DNA from: Enterobacter sp. SA187
GTDB taxonomy: Bacteria; Pseudomonadota; Gammaproteobacteria; Enterobacterales; Enterobacteriaceae
Length of the DNA: 64,000 nt
Direction of reading: 5' to 3'
NCBI RefSeq assembly: GCF_001888805.2
Contig: NZ_CP019113.1
Location: forward strand, 3,038,001 to 3,102,000
The position numbers and the translations under genes are program-made. This document shows positions 7,466 through 16,666 of this stretch, in pieces. A model generated the notes under the pieces. It saw only the letters and a program-made list of their open reading frames with translations, ran no database searches and was not told where the DNA came from. The stretch's first letter is position 1. Each line of letters starts with the position of its first letter.

Positions 7466-8449
7466 ATGTCACATCTCGCAGAGCTGGTTGCCAGCGCCAG
7501 GGCAGCCATTAACGAGGCTTCAGATATTGCCGCATTAGATAATGTGCGCGTTGAATATCTGGGTAAAAAAGGGCAACTGACCCTTCAGATGACCACCCTG
7601 CGTGAGTTGCCAGCTGAAGAACGTCCGGCAGCCGGTGCGGTGATCAACGAAGCCAAAGAGCAGGTGCAGCAGGCGCTGAACGCCCGCAAAGCCGATCTGG
7701 AAAACGCCGCGCTGAACGCCCGTCTGGCCGCGGAAACCATCGATGTATCCCTGCCGGGACGCCGCACTGAAAACGGTGGTCTGCATCCGGTAACCCGTAC
7801 CATCGATCGTATCGAAAGCTTTTTCGGCGAGCTTGGCTTTACCGTGGCCACCGGCCCGGAAATCGAAGACGATTACCATAACTTTGATGCCCTGAATATT
7901 CCGGGTCATCATCCGGCGCGCGCCGATCACGACACCTTCTGGTTCGATGCCACCCGCCTGCTGCGTACGCAGACCTCTGGCGTACAGATCCGCACCATGG
8001 CGAACCAGCAGCCGCCGATCCGTATTATCGCGCCAGGTCGCGTTTACCGTAACGATTACGACCAGACGCACACCCCAATGTTCCATCAGATGGAAGGCCT
8101 GATCGTTGATACCAACATCAGCTTCACCAACCTGAAAGGGACGCTGCACGACTTCCTGCGTAACTTCTTTGAAGAAGATCTGCAGATCCGCTTCCGTCCG
8201 TCCTATTTCCCGTTCACCGAACCGTCCGCGGAAGTGGATGTGATGGGTAAAAACGGCAAATGGCTGGAAGTGCTGGGCTGCGGCATGGTGCATCCGAACG
8301 TGCTGCGCAACGTCGGCATCGATCCGGAAGTCTATTCCGGCTTCGCGTTCGGCATGGGTATGGAGCGTCTGACCATGCTGCGCTATGGCGTAACCGATTT
8401 ACGTGCATTCTTCGAAAACGATCTGCGTTTCCTCAAACAGTTTAAATAA
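7466..8449 (+). CDS. pheS: Phenylalanyl-tRNA synthetase alpha subunit
   Basis: 327 aa; catalytic subunit of the alpha2-beta2 enzyme. An N-terminal coiled-coil arm (residues 1 to about 90, tRNA-binding) precedes the class II core with FHQMEGLIVD and the motif 3 GMGMERLTMLRYG. The ATG at 7466 is taken (MSHLAELVAS) as in E. coli and has GAGGAAA upstream; the ATG 12 bases earlier overlaps that site. pheT follows after 14 bases. Controlled by the pheM attenuator. Confidence 0.98.
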   Translation: MSHLAELVASARAAINEASDIAALDNVRVEYLGKKGQLTLQMTTLRELPAEERPAAGAVINEAKEQVQQALNARKADLENAALNARLAAETIDVSLPGRRTENGGLHPVTRTIDRIESFFGELGFTVATGPEIEDDYHNFDALNIPGHHPARADHDTFWFDATRLLRTQTSGVQIRTMANQQPPIRIIAPGRVYRNDYDQTHTPMFHQMEGLIVDTNISFTNLKGTLHDFLRNFFEEDLQIRFRPSYFPFTEPSAEVDVMGKNGKWLEVLGCGMVHPNVLRNVGIDPEVYSGFAFGMGMERLTMLRYGVTDLRAFFENDLRFLKQFK

Positions 8450-8463
8450 GGCAGGACAACATA

Positions 8464-10851
8464 ATGAAATTCAGTGAACTGTGGTTACGCGAATGGGTTA
8501 ATCCGGCGATCGACAGCGACGCGCTCTCCGATCAGATCACCATGGCGGGTCTGGAAGTGGACGGCGTGGAGCCGGTCGCAGGCCGCTTTAACGGTGTGGT
8601 AGTGGGTGAAGTGATGGAGTGCGGTCAGCACCCGAACGCCGACAAACTGCGCGTCACCAAAGTCAACGTCGGCGGCGACCGCCTGCTTGATATCGTCTGC
8701 GGCGCGCCGAACTGCCGTCAGGGCCTGAAAGTGGCAGTGGCAACCGTTGGCGCTGTGCTGCCGGGCGATTTCAAAATCAAAGCGGCAAAACTGCGCGGCG
8801 AGCCGTCTGAAGGCATGCTCTGCTCCTTCTCGGAACTGGGTATTTCCGACGATCATAACGGCATTATCGAGCTGCCCGCCGATGCGCCCATTGGCACCGA
8901 CCTGCGCGACTACCTGAAGCTTGACGATAACACCATCGAAATCAGCGTGACGCCAAACCGCGCCGATTGCCTCGGCATTATCGGCGTTGCCCGCGACGTG
9001 GCGGTGCTGAACCAGGCGCCGCTGATGGAGCCGGAAATCGCGCCCGTAGCCGCAACTATCAACGATACGCTGCCGATCGCCGTTGAAGCCGCCGATGCCT
9101 GCCCGCGTTATCTGGGCCGCGTCGTGAAAGGCATCAACGTCAGCGCGCCGACGCCGCTGTGGATGAAAGAGAAGCTGCGCCGCTGTGGTATTCGTTCTGT
9201 CGATGCCGTGGTTGACGTTACCAACTATGTGCTGCTGGAACTCGGCCAGCCGATGCACGCCTTCGATCTGAACCGCATTGACGGCGGCATCGTGGTGCGA
9301 ATGGCGAAAGAGGGCGAAACCCTGGTATTGCTGGACGGCAACGAAGCCAAACTCAATGCCGACACCCTGGTAATTGCTGACCACAGCAAGGCGCTGGCGA
9401 TGGCCGGTATTTTCGGCGGCGAACACTCCGGCGTGAATGACCAGACCCAGGACGTACTGCTGGAATGCGCCTTCTTCAGCCCGCTGTCCATTACCGGCCG
9501 CGCACGCCGTCACGGTCTGCATACCGATGCGTCCCACCGTTACGAGCGTGGCGTGGATCCGGCGCTGCAGTTCAAAGCCATGGAGCGCGCCACCCGTCTG
9601 CTGATCGACATCTGCGGCGGCAATGCCGGTCCGGTGATTGACGTGACCAATGACGCCGCGCTGCCGAAAGCGGCGACCATCACCCTGCGTCGCAGCAAAC
9701 TGGATCGTCTGATTGGTCATCACATTGCCGATGAGCAGGTCAGCGACATCCTGCGCCGTCTGGGCTGTGAAGTCACCGAAGGTCAGGACCAGTGGCAGGC
9801 TGTGGCGCCGAGCTGGCGTTTCGATATCGCTATTGAAGAAGACCTGGTTGAAGAAGTCGCCCGTATTTACGGCTACAACAATATTCCGGACGAGCCGGTG
9901 CAGGCTGGCCTGATCATGGGTCAGCACCGCGAAGCGGATCTGTCGCTGAAGCGCGTGAAAACGCTGCTTATCGACAAAGGCTATCAGGAAGTCATTACCT
10001 ACAGCTTCGTGGATCCTAAGGTGCAGCAACTGGTGCATCCGGGCGCGGAAGCGCTGATCCTGCCAAGCCCGATCTCCAGCGAAATGTCAGCCATGCGTCT
10101 GTCCCTGTGGACGGGGCTGCTGACAACCGTGGTCTATAACCAGAACCGTCAGCAGAACCGCGTGCGCATTTTTGAATCCGGCCTGCGTTTTGTGCCGGAT
10201 ACCACAGCGGATCTGGGTATCCGTCAGGATCTGATGCTGGCGGGCGTTATTTGTGGCAACCGTCACGATGAACACTGGAATCTGGCAAAAGAGAGCGTTG
10301 ATTTCTATGATTTGAAAGGCGATCTGGAATCCGTGCTCGATCTGACCGGCAAACTGAACGAGATTCAGTTCCAGGCAGAGGCCAATCCGGCGTTGCATCC
10401 GGGCCAGGCTGCCGCGATTTATCTGAAAGGTGAACGCGTTGGTTTCATTGGTGTTGTGCATCCTGAACTGGAGCGCAAGCTGGATCTCAATGGTCGTACC
10501 ATCGTGTTTGAGCTGGAGTGGAACAAGGTCGCAGACCGCGTGGTGCCTCAGGCGCAGGAGATTTCCCGCTTCCCGGCAAACCGCCGCGACATCGCTGTTG
10601 TGGTCGCTGAAAATGTACCCGCAGCAGATGTTTTGGCCGAATGTAAGAAAGTTGGCGTAAATCAGGTAGTTGGCGTAAACTTATTTGACGTGTACCGCGG
10701 CAAGGGTGTGGCGGAGGGCTATAAGAGCCTCGCTATCAGCCTGATCCTTCAGGATAACAGCCGTACACTCGAAGAAGAGGAGATTGCCGCTACCGTTGCC
10801 AGATGCGTAGGGGCATTAAAAGAGCGATTCCAGGCATCATTGAGGGATTGA
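8464..10851 (+). CDS. pheT: Phenylalanyl-tRNA synthetase beta subunit
   Basis: 795 aa, as in E. coli. It has an N-terminal tRNA-binding OB fold (VVVGEVMECGQHPNADKLRV), B3/B4 editing domain, B5 domains and a C-terminal ferredoxin-fold anticodon-binding domain (SRFPANRRDIAVVVAENV). Works only with PheS. ihfA starts 4 bases after its stop codon and is read from the same transcripts. Confidence 0.98.
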   Translation: MKFSELWLREWVNPAIDSDALSDQITMAGLEVDGVEPVAGRFNGVVVGEVMECGQHPNADKLRVTKVNVGGDRLLDIVCGAPNCRQGLKVAVATVGAVLPGDFKIKAAKLRGEPSEGMLCSFSELGISDDHNGIIELPADAPIGTDLRDYLKLDDNTIEISVTPNRADCLGIIGVARDVAVLNQAPLMEPEIAPVAATINDTLPIAVEAADACPRYLGRVVKGINVSAPTPLWMKEKLRRCGIRSVDAVVDVTNYVLLELGQPMHAFDLNRIDGGIVVRMAKEGETLVLLDGNEAKLNADTLVIADHSKALAMAGIFGGEHSGVNDQTQDVLLECAFFSPLSITGRARRHGLHTDASHRYERGVDPALQFKAMERATRLLIDICGGNAGPVIDVTNDAALPKAATITLRRSKLDRLIGHHIADEQVSDILRRLGCEVTEGQDQWQAVAPSWRFDIAIEEDLVEEVARIYGYNNIPDEPVQAGLIMGQHREADLSLKRVKTLLIDKGYQEVITYSFVDPKVQQLVHPGAEALILPSPISSEMSAMRLSLWTGLLTTVVYNQNRQQNRVRIFESGLRFVPDTTADLGIRQDLMLAGVICGNRHDEHWNLAKESVDFYDLKGDLESVLDLTGKLNEIQFQAEANPALHPGQAAAIYLKGERVGFIGVVHPELERKLDLNGRTIVFELEWNKVADRVVPQAQEISRFPANRRDIAVVVAENVPAADVLAECKKVGVNQVVGVNLFDVYRGKGVAEGYKSLAISLILQDNSRTLEEEEIAATVARCVGALKERFQASLRD

Positions 10852-10855
10852 ACCT

Positions 10856-11155
10856 ATGGCGCTAACAAAAGCTGAAATGTCAGAATATCTGTTTGATAAG
10901 CTTGGGCTTAGCAAACGGGATGCCAAAGAGCTTGTAGAGTTGTTTTTCGAAGAGATCCGTCGCGCTCTGGAAAACGGTGAACAGGTGAAACTCTCTGGCT
11001 TCGGTAATTTCGATTTGCGTGATAAGAATCAACGCCCGGGACGTAACCCGAAAACGGGCGAAGATATTCCCATTACAGCCCGGCGCGTGGTGACCTTCAG
11101 ACCCGGCCAGAAGTTAAAAAGCCGCGTTGAAAACGCTTCGCCCAAAGCAGAGTAA
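10856..11155 (+). CDS. ihfA: Integration host factor alpha subunit
   Basis: 99 aa, identical in length to E. coli IhfA. A DNA-bending HU-family protein that dimerises with IhfB; the beta-arm motif with the intercalating proline is RPGRNPKTGEDIPI (about residues 61-74). MALTKAEMSEYLFDKLGLSK is the conserved start. Last gene of the pheMST-ihfA unit, ending at a strong terminator. Confidence 0.98.
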   Translation: MALTKAEMSEYLFDKLGLSKRDAKELVELFFEEIRRALENGEQVKLSGFGNFDLRDKNQRPGRNPKTGEDIPITARRVVTFRPGQKLKSRVENASPKAE

Positions 11156-11167
11156 TCTGAACTAACC

Positions 11168-11195
11168 AAAAAGGCCGCCATCGCGGCCTTTTTTC
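11168..11195 (+). terminator. Terminator after ihfA
   Basis: AAGGCCGC-CATC-GCGGCCTT stem with a T run directly after it, 13 bases past the ihfA stop codon. Confidence 0.88.
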
Positions 11196-11256
11196 TTTCC
11201 TCATTGCAATATCAGCATTAAAATCAAACACATCATTTCACCGTATCCCGGACATT

Positions 11257-12237
11257 ATGCAGGCACTTGCCCGTCTTCAGCACCGTCGCGATCGCCGCAG
11301 ACTGTGTATCCTCGCCCTGGTACTGCTTATCGCCTGCACCCTCAGCCTGTGCGCCGGGGACCAGTGGATCGCGCCCGACGCCTGGCTTAGCGACAGCGGT
11401 CGCCTGTTCGTCGGGCAAATTCGCCTGCCGCGAACCCTGGCGGTGATGCTGGTGGGCGGCGCGCTGGCGCTGTGCGGGGCCGTAATGCAGGCGCTGTTTG
11501 AAAACCCACTGGCGGAGCCGGGGCTGCTGGGCGTGTCGAACGGGGCGGGCGTTGGGTTGATTGCCGCCGTGCTGCTCGGGCAGGGCATGCTGCCTGAATG
11601 GGCGCTGGGGCTGTGCGCCATTCTGGGGGCGCTGGTCATTACGCTGATCCTGTTGCGTTTTGCTCGGCGTCATCTCTCCACCAGCCGACTGCTGCTGGCG
11701 GGGGTCGCGCTGGGCATTATCTGTAGCGCCCTCATGACCTGGGCTATTTATTTCTCCACGTCCTTTGATTTACGCCAGCTGATGTACTGGATGATGGGCG
11801 GTTTTGGCGGCGTCGACTGGCAGCAGAGCTGGCTGATGCTGGCGCTGGTCCCGGTGATGGCGTGGGTATGCCTTCAGTCGCAGCCGCTCAACATGCTGGC
11901 GCTGGGGGAAATCTCCGCCCGTCAGCTGGGGCTGCCGCTGTGGCTGTGGCGCAACGTGCTGGTGGTCGCCACCGGCTGGATGGTCGGTGTGAGCGTGGCG
12001 CTGGCCGGGGCGATTGGCTTTATCGGCCTGGTTATTCCCCATATTCTGCGTCTGTGCGGTATGACCGACCATCGTGTGCTGCTGCCCGCCTGTACGCTGG
12101 CAGGGGCGGCGGCGCTGCTGTTCGCCGATATTGTGGCGCGTCTGGCGCTCAGCGCGGCAGAGCTTCCCATCGGCGTTGTGACCGCCACGCTGGGCGCACC
12201 TGTATTTATCTGGCTATTATTAAAGGCCGGGCGCTAA
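11257..12237 (+). CDS. btuC: Vitamin B12 ABC transporter permease
   Basis: 326 aa, same length as E. coli BtuC. Inner-membrane permease of the BtuCD-F cobalamin importer; FecCD family with about ten membrane helices. Conserved features include the helix LPRTLAVMLVGGALALCGAV, the cytoplasmic loop around GEISARQLGLPL that contacts BtuD, and the C-terminal LPIGVVTATLGAPVFIWLLL. First gene of btuC-btuE-btuD. Confidence 0.97.
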   Translation: MQALARLQHRRDRRRLCILALVLLIACTLSLCAGDQWIAPDAWLSDSGRLFVGQIRLPRTLAVMLVGGALALCGAVMQALFENPLAEPGLLGVSNGAGVGLIAAVLLGQGMLPEWALGLCAILGALVITLILLRFARRHLSTSRLLLAGVALGIICSALMTWAIYFSTSFDLRQLMYWMMGGFGGVDWQQSWLMLALVPVMAWVCLQSQPLNMLALGEISARQLGLPLWLWRNVLVVATGWMVGVSVALAGAIGFIGLVIPHILRLCGMTDHRVLLPACTLAGAAALLFADIVARLALSAAELPIGVVTATLGAPVFIWLLLKAGR

Positions 12238-12273
12238 GACCCGGCTATACGATCTGCAAACTAAGGGGATGTT

Positions 12274-12825
12274 ATGCAACATGATATTTTACATACCGAC
12301 GTGATCACCATTGATGGCGAACACACGACGCTTGAACAATACGCAGGTAAAGTGCTGCTGATCGTTAATGTCGCGTCTAAATGCGGCCTGACGTCGCAGT
12401 ATGAACAGCTGGAAAATATCCAGAAAGCCTGGAAAGACGCCGGATTAGTGGTGCTCGGTTTCCCGTGCAATCAGTTCCTCGGTCAGGAGCCGGGCAGCGA
12501 AGAAGAGATCAAAACCTTCTGCAGCACCACCTATGGCGTGACCTTCCCGATGTTCAGCAAAATCGACGTCAACGGCGAAAACCGTCACCCGCTGTATCAG
12601 AAACTGATTGCAGCCGCCCCGACCGCCGTTGCGCCGGAAGCGAGCGGTTTTCATGAGCGTCTGGCCAGTAAAGGCCGCGCGCCGCTGTATCCGGATGACA
12701 TCCTGTGGAACTTTGAAAAATTCCTCATTGGTCGCGACGGCCAGGTGGTACAGCGTTTCTCACCGGACATGACCCCGGAAGATCCGATTGTCATGGAAGC
12801 CATTAAGGCCGCGCTGGCGAAATAA
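12274..12825 (+). CDS. btuE: Thioredoxin/glutathione peroxidase BtuE
   Basis: 183 aa. Glutathione-peroxidase family; reduces peroxides with thioredoxin or glutathione and is not needed for B12 transport although encoded within btuCED. The active-site Cys37 lies in NVASKCGLTSQY; further family motifs are FPCNQFLGQEPGS and LWNFEKFLIGRDG. Here cysteine replaces the selenocysteine of animal enzymes. The stop codon TAATG overlaps the btuD start by one base, so the two are translationally coupled. Confidence 0.95.
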   Translation: MQHDILHTDVITIDGEHTTLEQYAGKVLLIVNVASKCGLTSQYEQLENIQKAWKDAGLVVLGFPCNQFLGQEPGSEEEIKTFCSTTYGVTFPMFSKIDVNGENRHPLYQKLIAAAPTAVAPEASGFHERLASKGRAPLYPDDILWNFEKFLIGRDGQVVQRFSPDMTPEDPIVMEAIKAALAK

Positions 12826-13574
12826 TGTCTGCGTTGATGCAATTACAGGATGTGGAGGCGCCGGGCCGACTCGGTCCGCTCAGCGGCGAGATCGGCAGGG
12901 GCGAGATCCTGCATCTGGTCGGCCCCAACGGTGCCGGTAAAAGCACACTGTTGGCGCGTATGGCCGGGCTGACCCAGGGAAAGGGCAGGGTGATGTTTAA
13001 CGACACATCCCTGGCCGCCTGGCCCGCCACCTCCCTTGCCCGCCACCGCGCTTACCTTGCGCAGCAGCAGATGCCGCCGTTCTCCATGCCGGTATGGCAT
13101 TTTCTGTCGTTGCATCAACCGCACAACCCGGACGCGGCGCTCTGCGAGTCAGTCGCCGCCGCGCTTGGCCTGAGCGATAAGCTTGGACGCGCCACCAGTC
13201 AGCTTTCCGGCGGTGAATGGCAACGCGTGCGGCTGGCGGCAGTCATTTTGCAGATCCATCCGCAGGGAAATGCTGACGGACAACTATTGTTACTGGATGA
13301 GCCGATGAACAGTCTCGACGTGGCGCAGCAGGCTGCGCTGGACAGGCTGCTCAGCGCGCTGTGCGCGGCGGGGGTGACGATTGTCATGAGCAGCCACGAT
13401 CTTAATCATACGCTGCGCCACGCGCACCGTGCATGGCTTCTGCGCAGGGGGCAGCTGGTCGCCAGTGGCACGCGTGACCATGTGATGACGCCGGTCAATC
13501 TCGAAAAAGCCTATCAGATCCCGTTTCGTCGCCTGAACATTGAGGGGCATAGCGTGCTGATTTCCGCCCGCTAA
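12825..13574 (+). CDS. btuD: Vitamin B12 ABC transporter ATPase
   Basis: 249 aa. ATPase driving BtuC. Walker A GPNGAGKST (residues 33-41), signature QLSGGEWQRVRLA, Walker B LLLLDEPMNSLD and the switch histidine in MSSHDLNHT are all present. Overlaps btuE by one base. Confidence 0.97.
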   Translation: MSALMQLQDVEAPGRLGPLSGEIGRGEILHLVGPNGAGKSTLLARMAGLTQGKGRVMFNDTSLAAWPATSLARHRAYLAQQQMPPFSMPVWHFLSLHQPHNPDAALCESVAAALGLSDKLGRATSQLSGGEWQRVRLAAVILQIHPQGNADGQLLLLDEPMNSLDVAQQAALDRLLSALCAAGVTIVMSSHDLNHTLRHAHRAWLLRRGQLVASGTRDHVMTPVNLEKAYQIPFRRLNIEGHSVLISAR

Positions 13575-13651
13575 GTGAATGGTAACTTGCGCAGGACACA
13601 ACACACAGGCTAAATTTCTGCTGAAATAATAAAGTAAAGGATGCGTCCGGT

Positions 13652-14116
13652 ATGCGTTACTGGTTTTTACTCGCAGCAGCGTTGTTTCTGGCAGGGTGCA
13701 GCAGCCATCGCGCGCCGCCGCCAAATCCCCGTCTTTCCGACTCGATCACCGTTATCGCCGGTCTTAACGATCAGCTCAGCAACTGGCGCGGCACGCCTTA
13801 CCGTTATGGCGGTATGAGCCGTGGCGGCGTGGATTGTTCCGGCTTTGTACTGATGACTTTCAGAGACAAGTTCGATCTGCAACTGCCGCGCGAAACCCGC
13901 CAGCAGGCAAAGATTGGCACCGAAATCGACAAGGACGATTTGTTGCCGGGCGATCTGGTGTTTTTCAAAACGGGGTCGGGTGAAAACGGTCTGCACGTCG
14001 GCATTTATGATACCGACAATCAGTTTATTCATGCTTCCACCAGCCGGGGGGTGATGCGCTCATCGCTGGATAATGTTTACTGGCGTAAAAACTTCTGGCA
14101 GGCCCGCCGCATATAA
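13652..14116 (+). CDS. nlpC: NlpC/P60 lipoprotein endopeptidase NlpC
   Basis: 154 aa, as in E. coli. Lipoprotein signal peptide with lipobox LAGC (Cys16). The NlpC/P60 cysteine-peptidase domain has catalytic Cys62 in GGVDCSGFVLM and a histidine in GLHVGIYD; it probably cleaves peptidoglycan cross-links or peptides. Follows btuD after 77 bases with its own leader. A 10-bp perfect hairpin lies downstream. Confidence 0.95.
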   Translation: MRYWFLLAAALFLAGCSSHRAPPPNPRLSDSITVIAGLNDQLSNWRGTPYRYGGMSRGGVDCSGFVLMTFRDKFDLQLPRETRQQAKIGTEIDKDDLLPGDLVFFKTGSGENGLHVGIYDTDNQFIHASTSRGVMRSSLDNVYWRKNFWQARRI

Positions 14117-14124
14117 ATCTCCCC

Positions 14125-14150
14125 TTCACCCACCCCTAATGGTGGGTGAA
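14125..14150 (+). terminator. Hairpin after nlpC
   Basis: TTCACCCACC, six bases, GGTGGGTGAA: a perfect 10-bp stem 9 bases after the nlpC stop codon. It lacks a proper T run (TATCTCCTTTCTC follows), so it may be a weak terminator or an mRNA 3'-end protecting structure. Confidence 0.5.
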
Positions 14151-14347
14151 TATCTCCTTTCTCTTATTGTTTTTTTCTTAACCACTTATTCCGCCACGGA
14201 TTACTCCTGGTAAATCATCCTAATTAATTAAACTGTTAATATTTCTAAACTAATGTGTTAATGAAATTTTCGTTACTGGCTATTATAGTTTATTCGGGAT
14301 AAGATTTGCCTTAGGGCAAAGGATGAACCGCAATTAAAAAGGAAAAA

Positions 14348-14443
14348 ATGAAAGTATTTCGTCTTAAGCCCCCTGGGTTGAATGGTATTAATACCTTTGT
14401 TAGCGAGCCGGGAAACACCCTAATCATGGGACTGGCGATATGA
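14348..14443 (+). CDS. Upstream ORF overlapping ydiV (31 aa)
   Basis: ATG at 14348 with an excellent ribosome binding site (AAAAAGGAAAAA) opens a 31-codon frame, MKVFRLKPPGLNGINTFVSE continuing to GLAI. Its TGA (14441-14443) overlaps the ydiV ATG (14440-14442) as ATGA. ydiV itself has only a weak site (GGGACTGG), so ydiV translation may depend on this leader frame. No match to a known protein is recognised; it may be a regulatory leader peptide rather than a functional product. Confidence 0.5.
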   Translation: MKVFRLKPPGLNGINTFVSEPGNTLIMGLAI

Positions 14444-15153
14444 TCCTGACGCTTGAAAGCACATGGCGCACCGAGCTGTTATTACAGCCCGCCCGTAGCG
14501 CGCAGGGCAAACTGGAAGGCCTGCAGATTATCGTCAATCTTATTGGCGTGGATGGGCACATCCATACGCCTGCCGGGGAGTTACTGGCGCAACTCCCCGC
14601 ACAGACAGCCCTGACGCTGTTCTCAGAACAGCTGGCGTTGCTTGAATCCTGTAAGCTCTTTTTTATCCAGCACAGCATTCCGGCCTGGATTAATATAACG
14701 CCAGTGATTGCCGGGGCGCTTTTAAGTGATGCTGAACTGGCGGCGAGCGTGGAACGTTTTCCATTTCTGGCATTCTCTATTAATGAGAATTATCCCGATT
14801 TGAATAAAGGGGCTGCGCATCCACAACTTTCTGCGCTCGCGGAACGTTATTCCCTGATGCTGGAAAATTTCGGCGCAGGAAAAAGTTCCACCCGGGCGGT
14901 ATTTGATGGACTGTTTAAACAGGTGATTCTGGATAAAAACTTTGTCCATCATCGATTAACCTCACGCTCCTTCGAACCTTTTATGCGTGCCGTTGTTAGC
15001 CAGGTAAAACCTTATTGTCAGTCGATTATCATCGACGGCATTGATAATGAATTTTCCCGCCAGCGTATTTTACCTTTTCATTTCTCAGCGATGATGGGGG
15101 CGTTATGGTCGCCGGTGACGGTGGCTGAACTGACCACTCTGGTACAGGGATAA
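14440..15153 (+). CDS. ydiV: Anti-FlhDC factor YdiV (degenerate EAL protein)
   Basis: 237 aa, the length of E. coli YdiV. An EAL-fold protein without the catalytic signature, hence not a c-di-GMP phosphodiesterase; in E. coli and Salmonella it binds FlhD, blocks FlhD4C2 and delivers it to ClpXP, lowering flagellar gene expression. Recognisable segments: LFSEQLALLESCKLFFIQH, INENYPDLNKG, RAVFDGLFKQVILDK and the terminal ELTTLVQG. The start at 14440 aligns with the E. coli start although its ribosome binding site is weak. The upstream region (14151-14347) is AT-rich with no other gene. Relevant because an orphan flagellin lies in the same window. Confidence 0.92.
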   Translation: MILTLESTWRTELLLQPARSAQGKLEGLQIIVNLIGVDGHIHTPAGELLAQLPAQTALTLFSEQLALLESCKLFFIQHSIPAWINITPVIAGALLSDAELAASVERFPFLAFSINENYPDLNKGAAHPQLSALAERYSLMLENFGAGKSSTRAVFDGLFKQVILDKNFVHHRLTSRSFEPFMRAVVSQVKPYCQSIIIDGIDNEFSRQRILPFHFSAMMGALWSPVTVAELTTLVQG

Positions 15154-15214
15154 CCCTGAGGTTATCCCGTGTTTAACCTCCGCATTACCCACTACACTTA
15201 ATGCAGGAGGAAAC

Positions 15215-16657
15215 ATGACCCTTTCTTTTACTACCCACTGGCGCGATGAGCTGCCGGAGTTTTACACCGCACTACAACCCACGCCGCTACAAAATGCGCG
15301 CCTGGTCTGGCATAACGAACCCCTTGCCGAAACGCTCGGTATTCCTGCCTCGCTGTTCAATACTGCGCAAGGTGCAGGCGTTTGGGGCGGCGAGGCGCTG
15401 CTGCCTGGCATGTCACCGCTGGCGCAGGTTTACAGCGGCCACCAGTTTGGCGTATGGGCGGGTCAGCTTGGCGACGGGCGCGGCATTCTGCTCGGCGAAC
15501 AGTTGCTGGCTGATGGAACCACCCGCGACTGGCATCTGAAAGGCGCAGGTCTGACGCCGTATTCACGAATGGGTGACGGTCGCGCCGTGCTGCGCTCCAC
15601 TATCCGGGAAAGTCTGGCCTCTGAAGCCATGCATTATTTAGGGATCCCCACCACGCGCGCGCTGTCGATCGTCACCAGCGACACGCCGGTGCGCCGCGAA
15701 ACCGTAGAGCAGGGGGCGATGATGATCCGTATCGCGCAAAGTCACGTGCGCTTCGGGCATTTCGAACATTTTTACTACCGTCGCGAACCGGAAAAAGTGC
15801 AGAAGCTGGCGGATTTCGTTATTCGGCATTACTGGCCGCAGCTGCAGGATGAGGCGGATAAGTATGCCCTGTGGTTTAACGATGTGGTGAGCCGGACGGC
15901 GTCGCTGATTGCGCGCTGGCAGGCCGTCGGCTTCGCTCATGGGGTGATGAACACCGATAACATGTCGATTCTCGGCCTGACCATTGATTATGGCCCCTAC
16001 GGTTTCCTCGACGATTACCAGCCGGGTTATATCTGTAACCATTCCGATTATCAGGGCCGCTATCGTTTTGATAATCAGCCTGGGGTGGGGTTGTGGAATC
16101 TGCAAAAACTGGCGCAGACGCTGTCGCCGTTTATCGCGGTGGAAGTCCTTAATCAGGCGCTGGAAAACTATCAGCAGGTGCTGCTGCGGGAATATGGCGC
16201 TTTAATGCGCAGTAAACTGGGCTTCACGACAGAACAGAAGGGCGATAACGAGATACTGAACCGGCTGTTCGCTCTGATGGCAAGGGAGGGCAGCGACTAC
16301 ACCCGTACCTTCCGTATGCTCAGTCAGACGGAGCAGCAGAGCGCCAGCTCGCCGCTGCGCGATGAATTTATAGATCGGGCCGGGTTTGATGCCTGGTTTG
16401 TGGATTATCGTGCGCGTCTGCAACAGGAAGGCGTTGATGACGTGACGCGGCAGGGGCAGATGCAGGCGGTGAACCCGGCGATGGTGCTGCGTAACTGGCT
16501 GGCCCAGCGCGCCATCGAACAGGCGGAGCAGGGTGACATGGCGGAGCTTGAGCGTTTGCATATTGCACTGCGCACACCCTTTGCAGACAGGGGAGATGAT
16601 TACGTCAGCCGCCCGCCGGACTGGGGTAAGCGTCTGGAAGTGAGCTGCTCGAGCTAA
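15215..16657 (+). CDS. selO: Protein adenylyltransferase SelO
   Basis: 480 aa. Pseudokinase-fold enzyme (UPF0061/YdiU) that transfers AMP from ATP onto Ser/Thr/Tyr of proteins, linked in E. coli to the oxidative stress response. Conserved segments: YSGHQFGVWAGQLGDGRG, the nucleotide-binding HLKGAGLTPYSRMGDGRAVL and GVMNTDNMSILGLTIDYGPY with the metal-binding residues. The C-terminus ends EVSCSS; the cysteine stands where animal SelO has selenocysteine. Preceded by GCAGGAGGAAAC, a strong ribosome binding site. Confidence 0.95.
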   Translation: MTLSFTTHWRDELPEFYTALQPTPLQNARLVWHNEPLAETLGIPASLFNTAQGAGVWGGEALLPGMSPLAQVYSGHQFGVWAGQLGDGRGILLGEQLLADGTTRDWHLKGAGLTPYSRMGDGRAVLRSTIRESLASEAMHYLGIPTTRALSIVTSDTPVRRETVEQGAMMIRIAQSHVRFGHFEHFYYRREPEKVQKLADFVIRHYWPQLQDEADKYALWFNDVVSRTASLIARWQAVGFAHGVMNTDNMSILGLTIDYGPYGFLDDYQPGYICNHSDYQGRYRFDNQPGVGLWNLQKLAQTLSPFIAVEVLNQALENYQQVLLREYGALMRSKLGFTTEQKGDNEILNRLFALMAREGSDYTRTFRMLSQTEQQSASSPLRDEFIDRAGFDAWFVDYRARLQQEGVDDVTRQGQMQAVNPAMVLRNWLAQRAIEQAEQGDMAELERLHIALRTPFADRGDDYVSRPPDWGKRLEVSCSS

Positions 16658-16666
16658 GCGATTTGC

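Noticed and set aside
8485..10038. 517-codon minus-strand ORF within pheT
   Set aside because: Antisense shadow of a GC-rich, well-conserved gene; composition and lack of start signals argue against coding.
12224..12246. GCCGGG/CCCGGC hairpin over the btuC stop codon as a terminator
   Set aside because: No T run follows and btuE lies 36 bases downstream in the same operon; probably local mRNA structure only.
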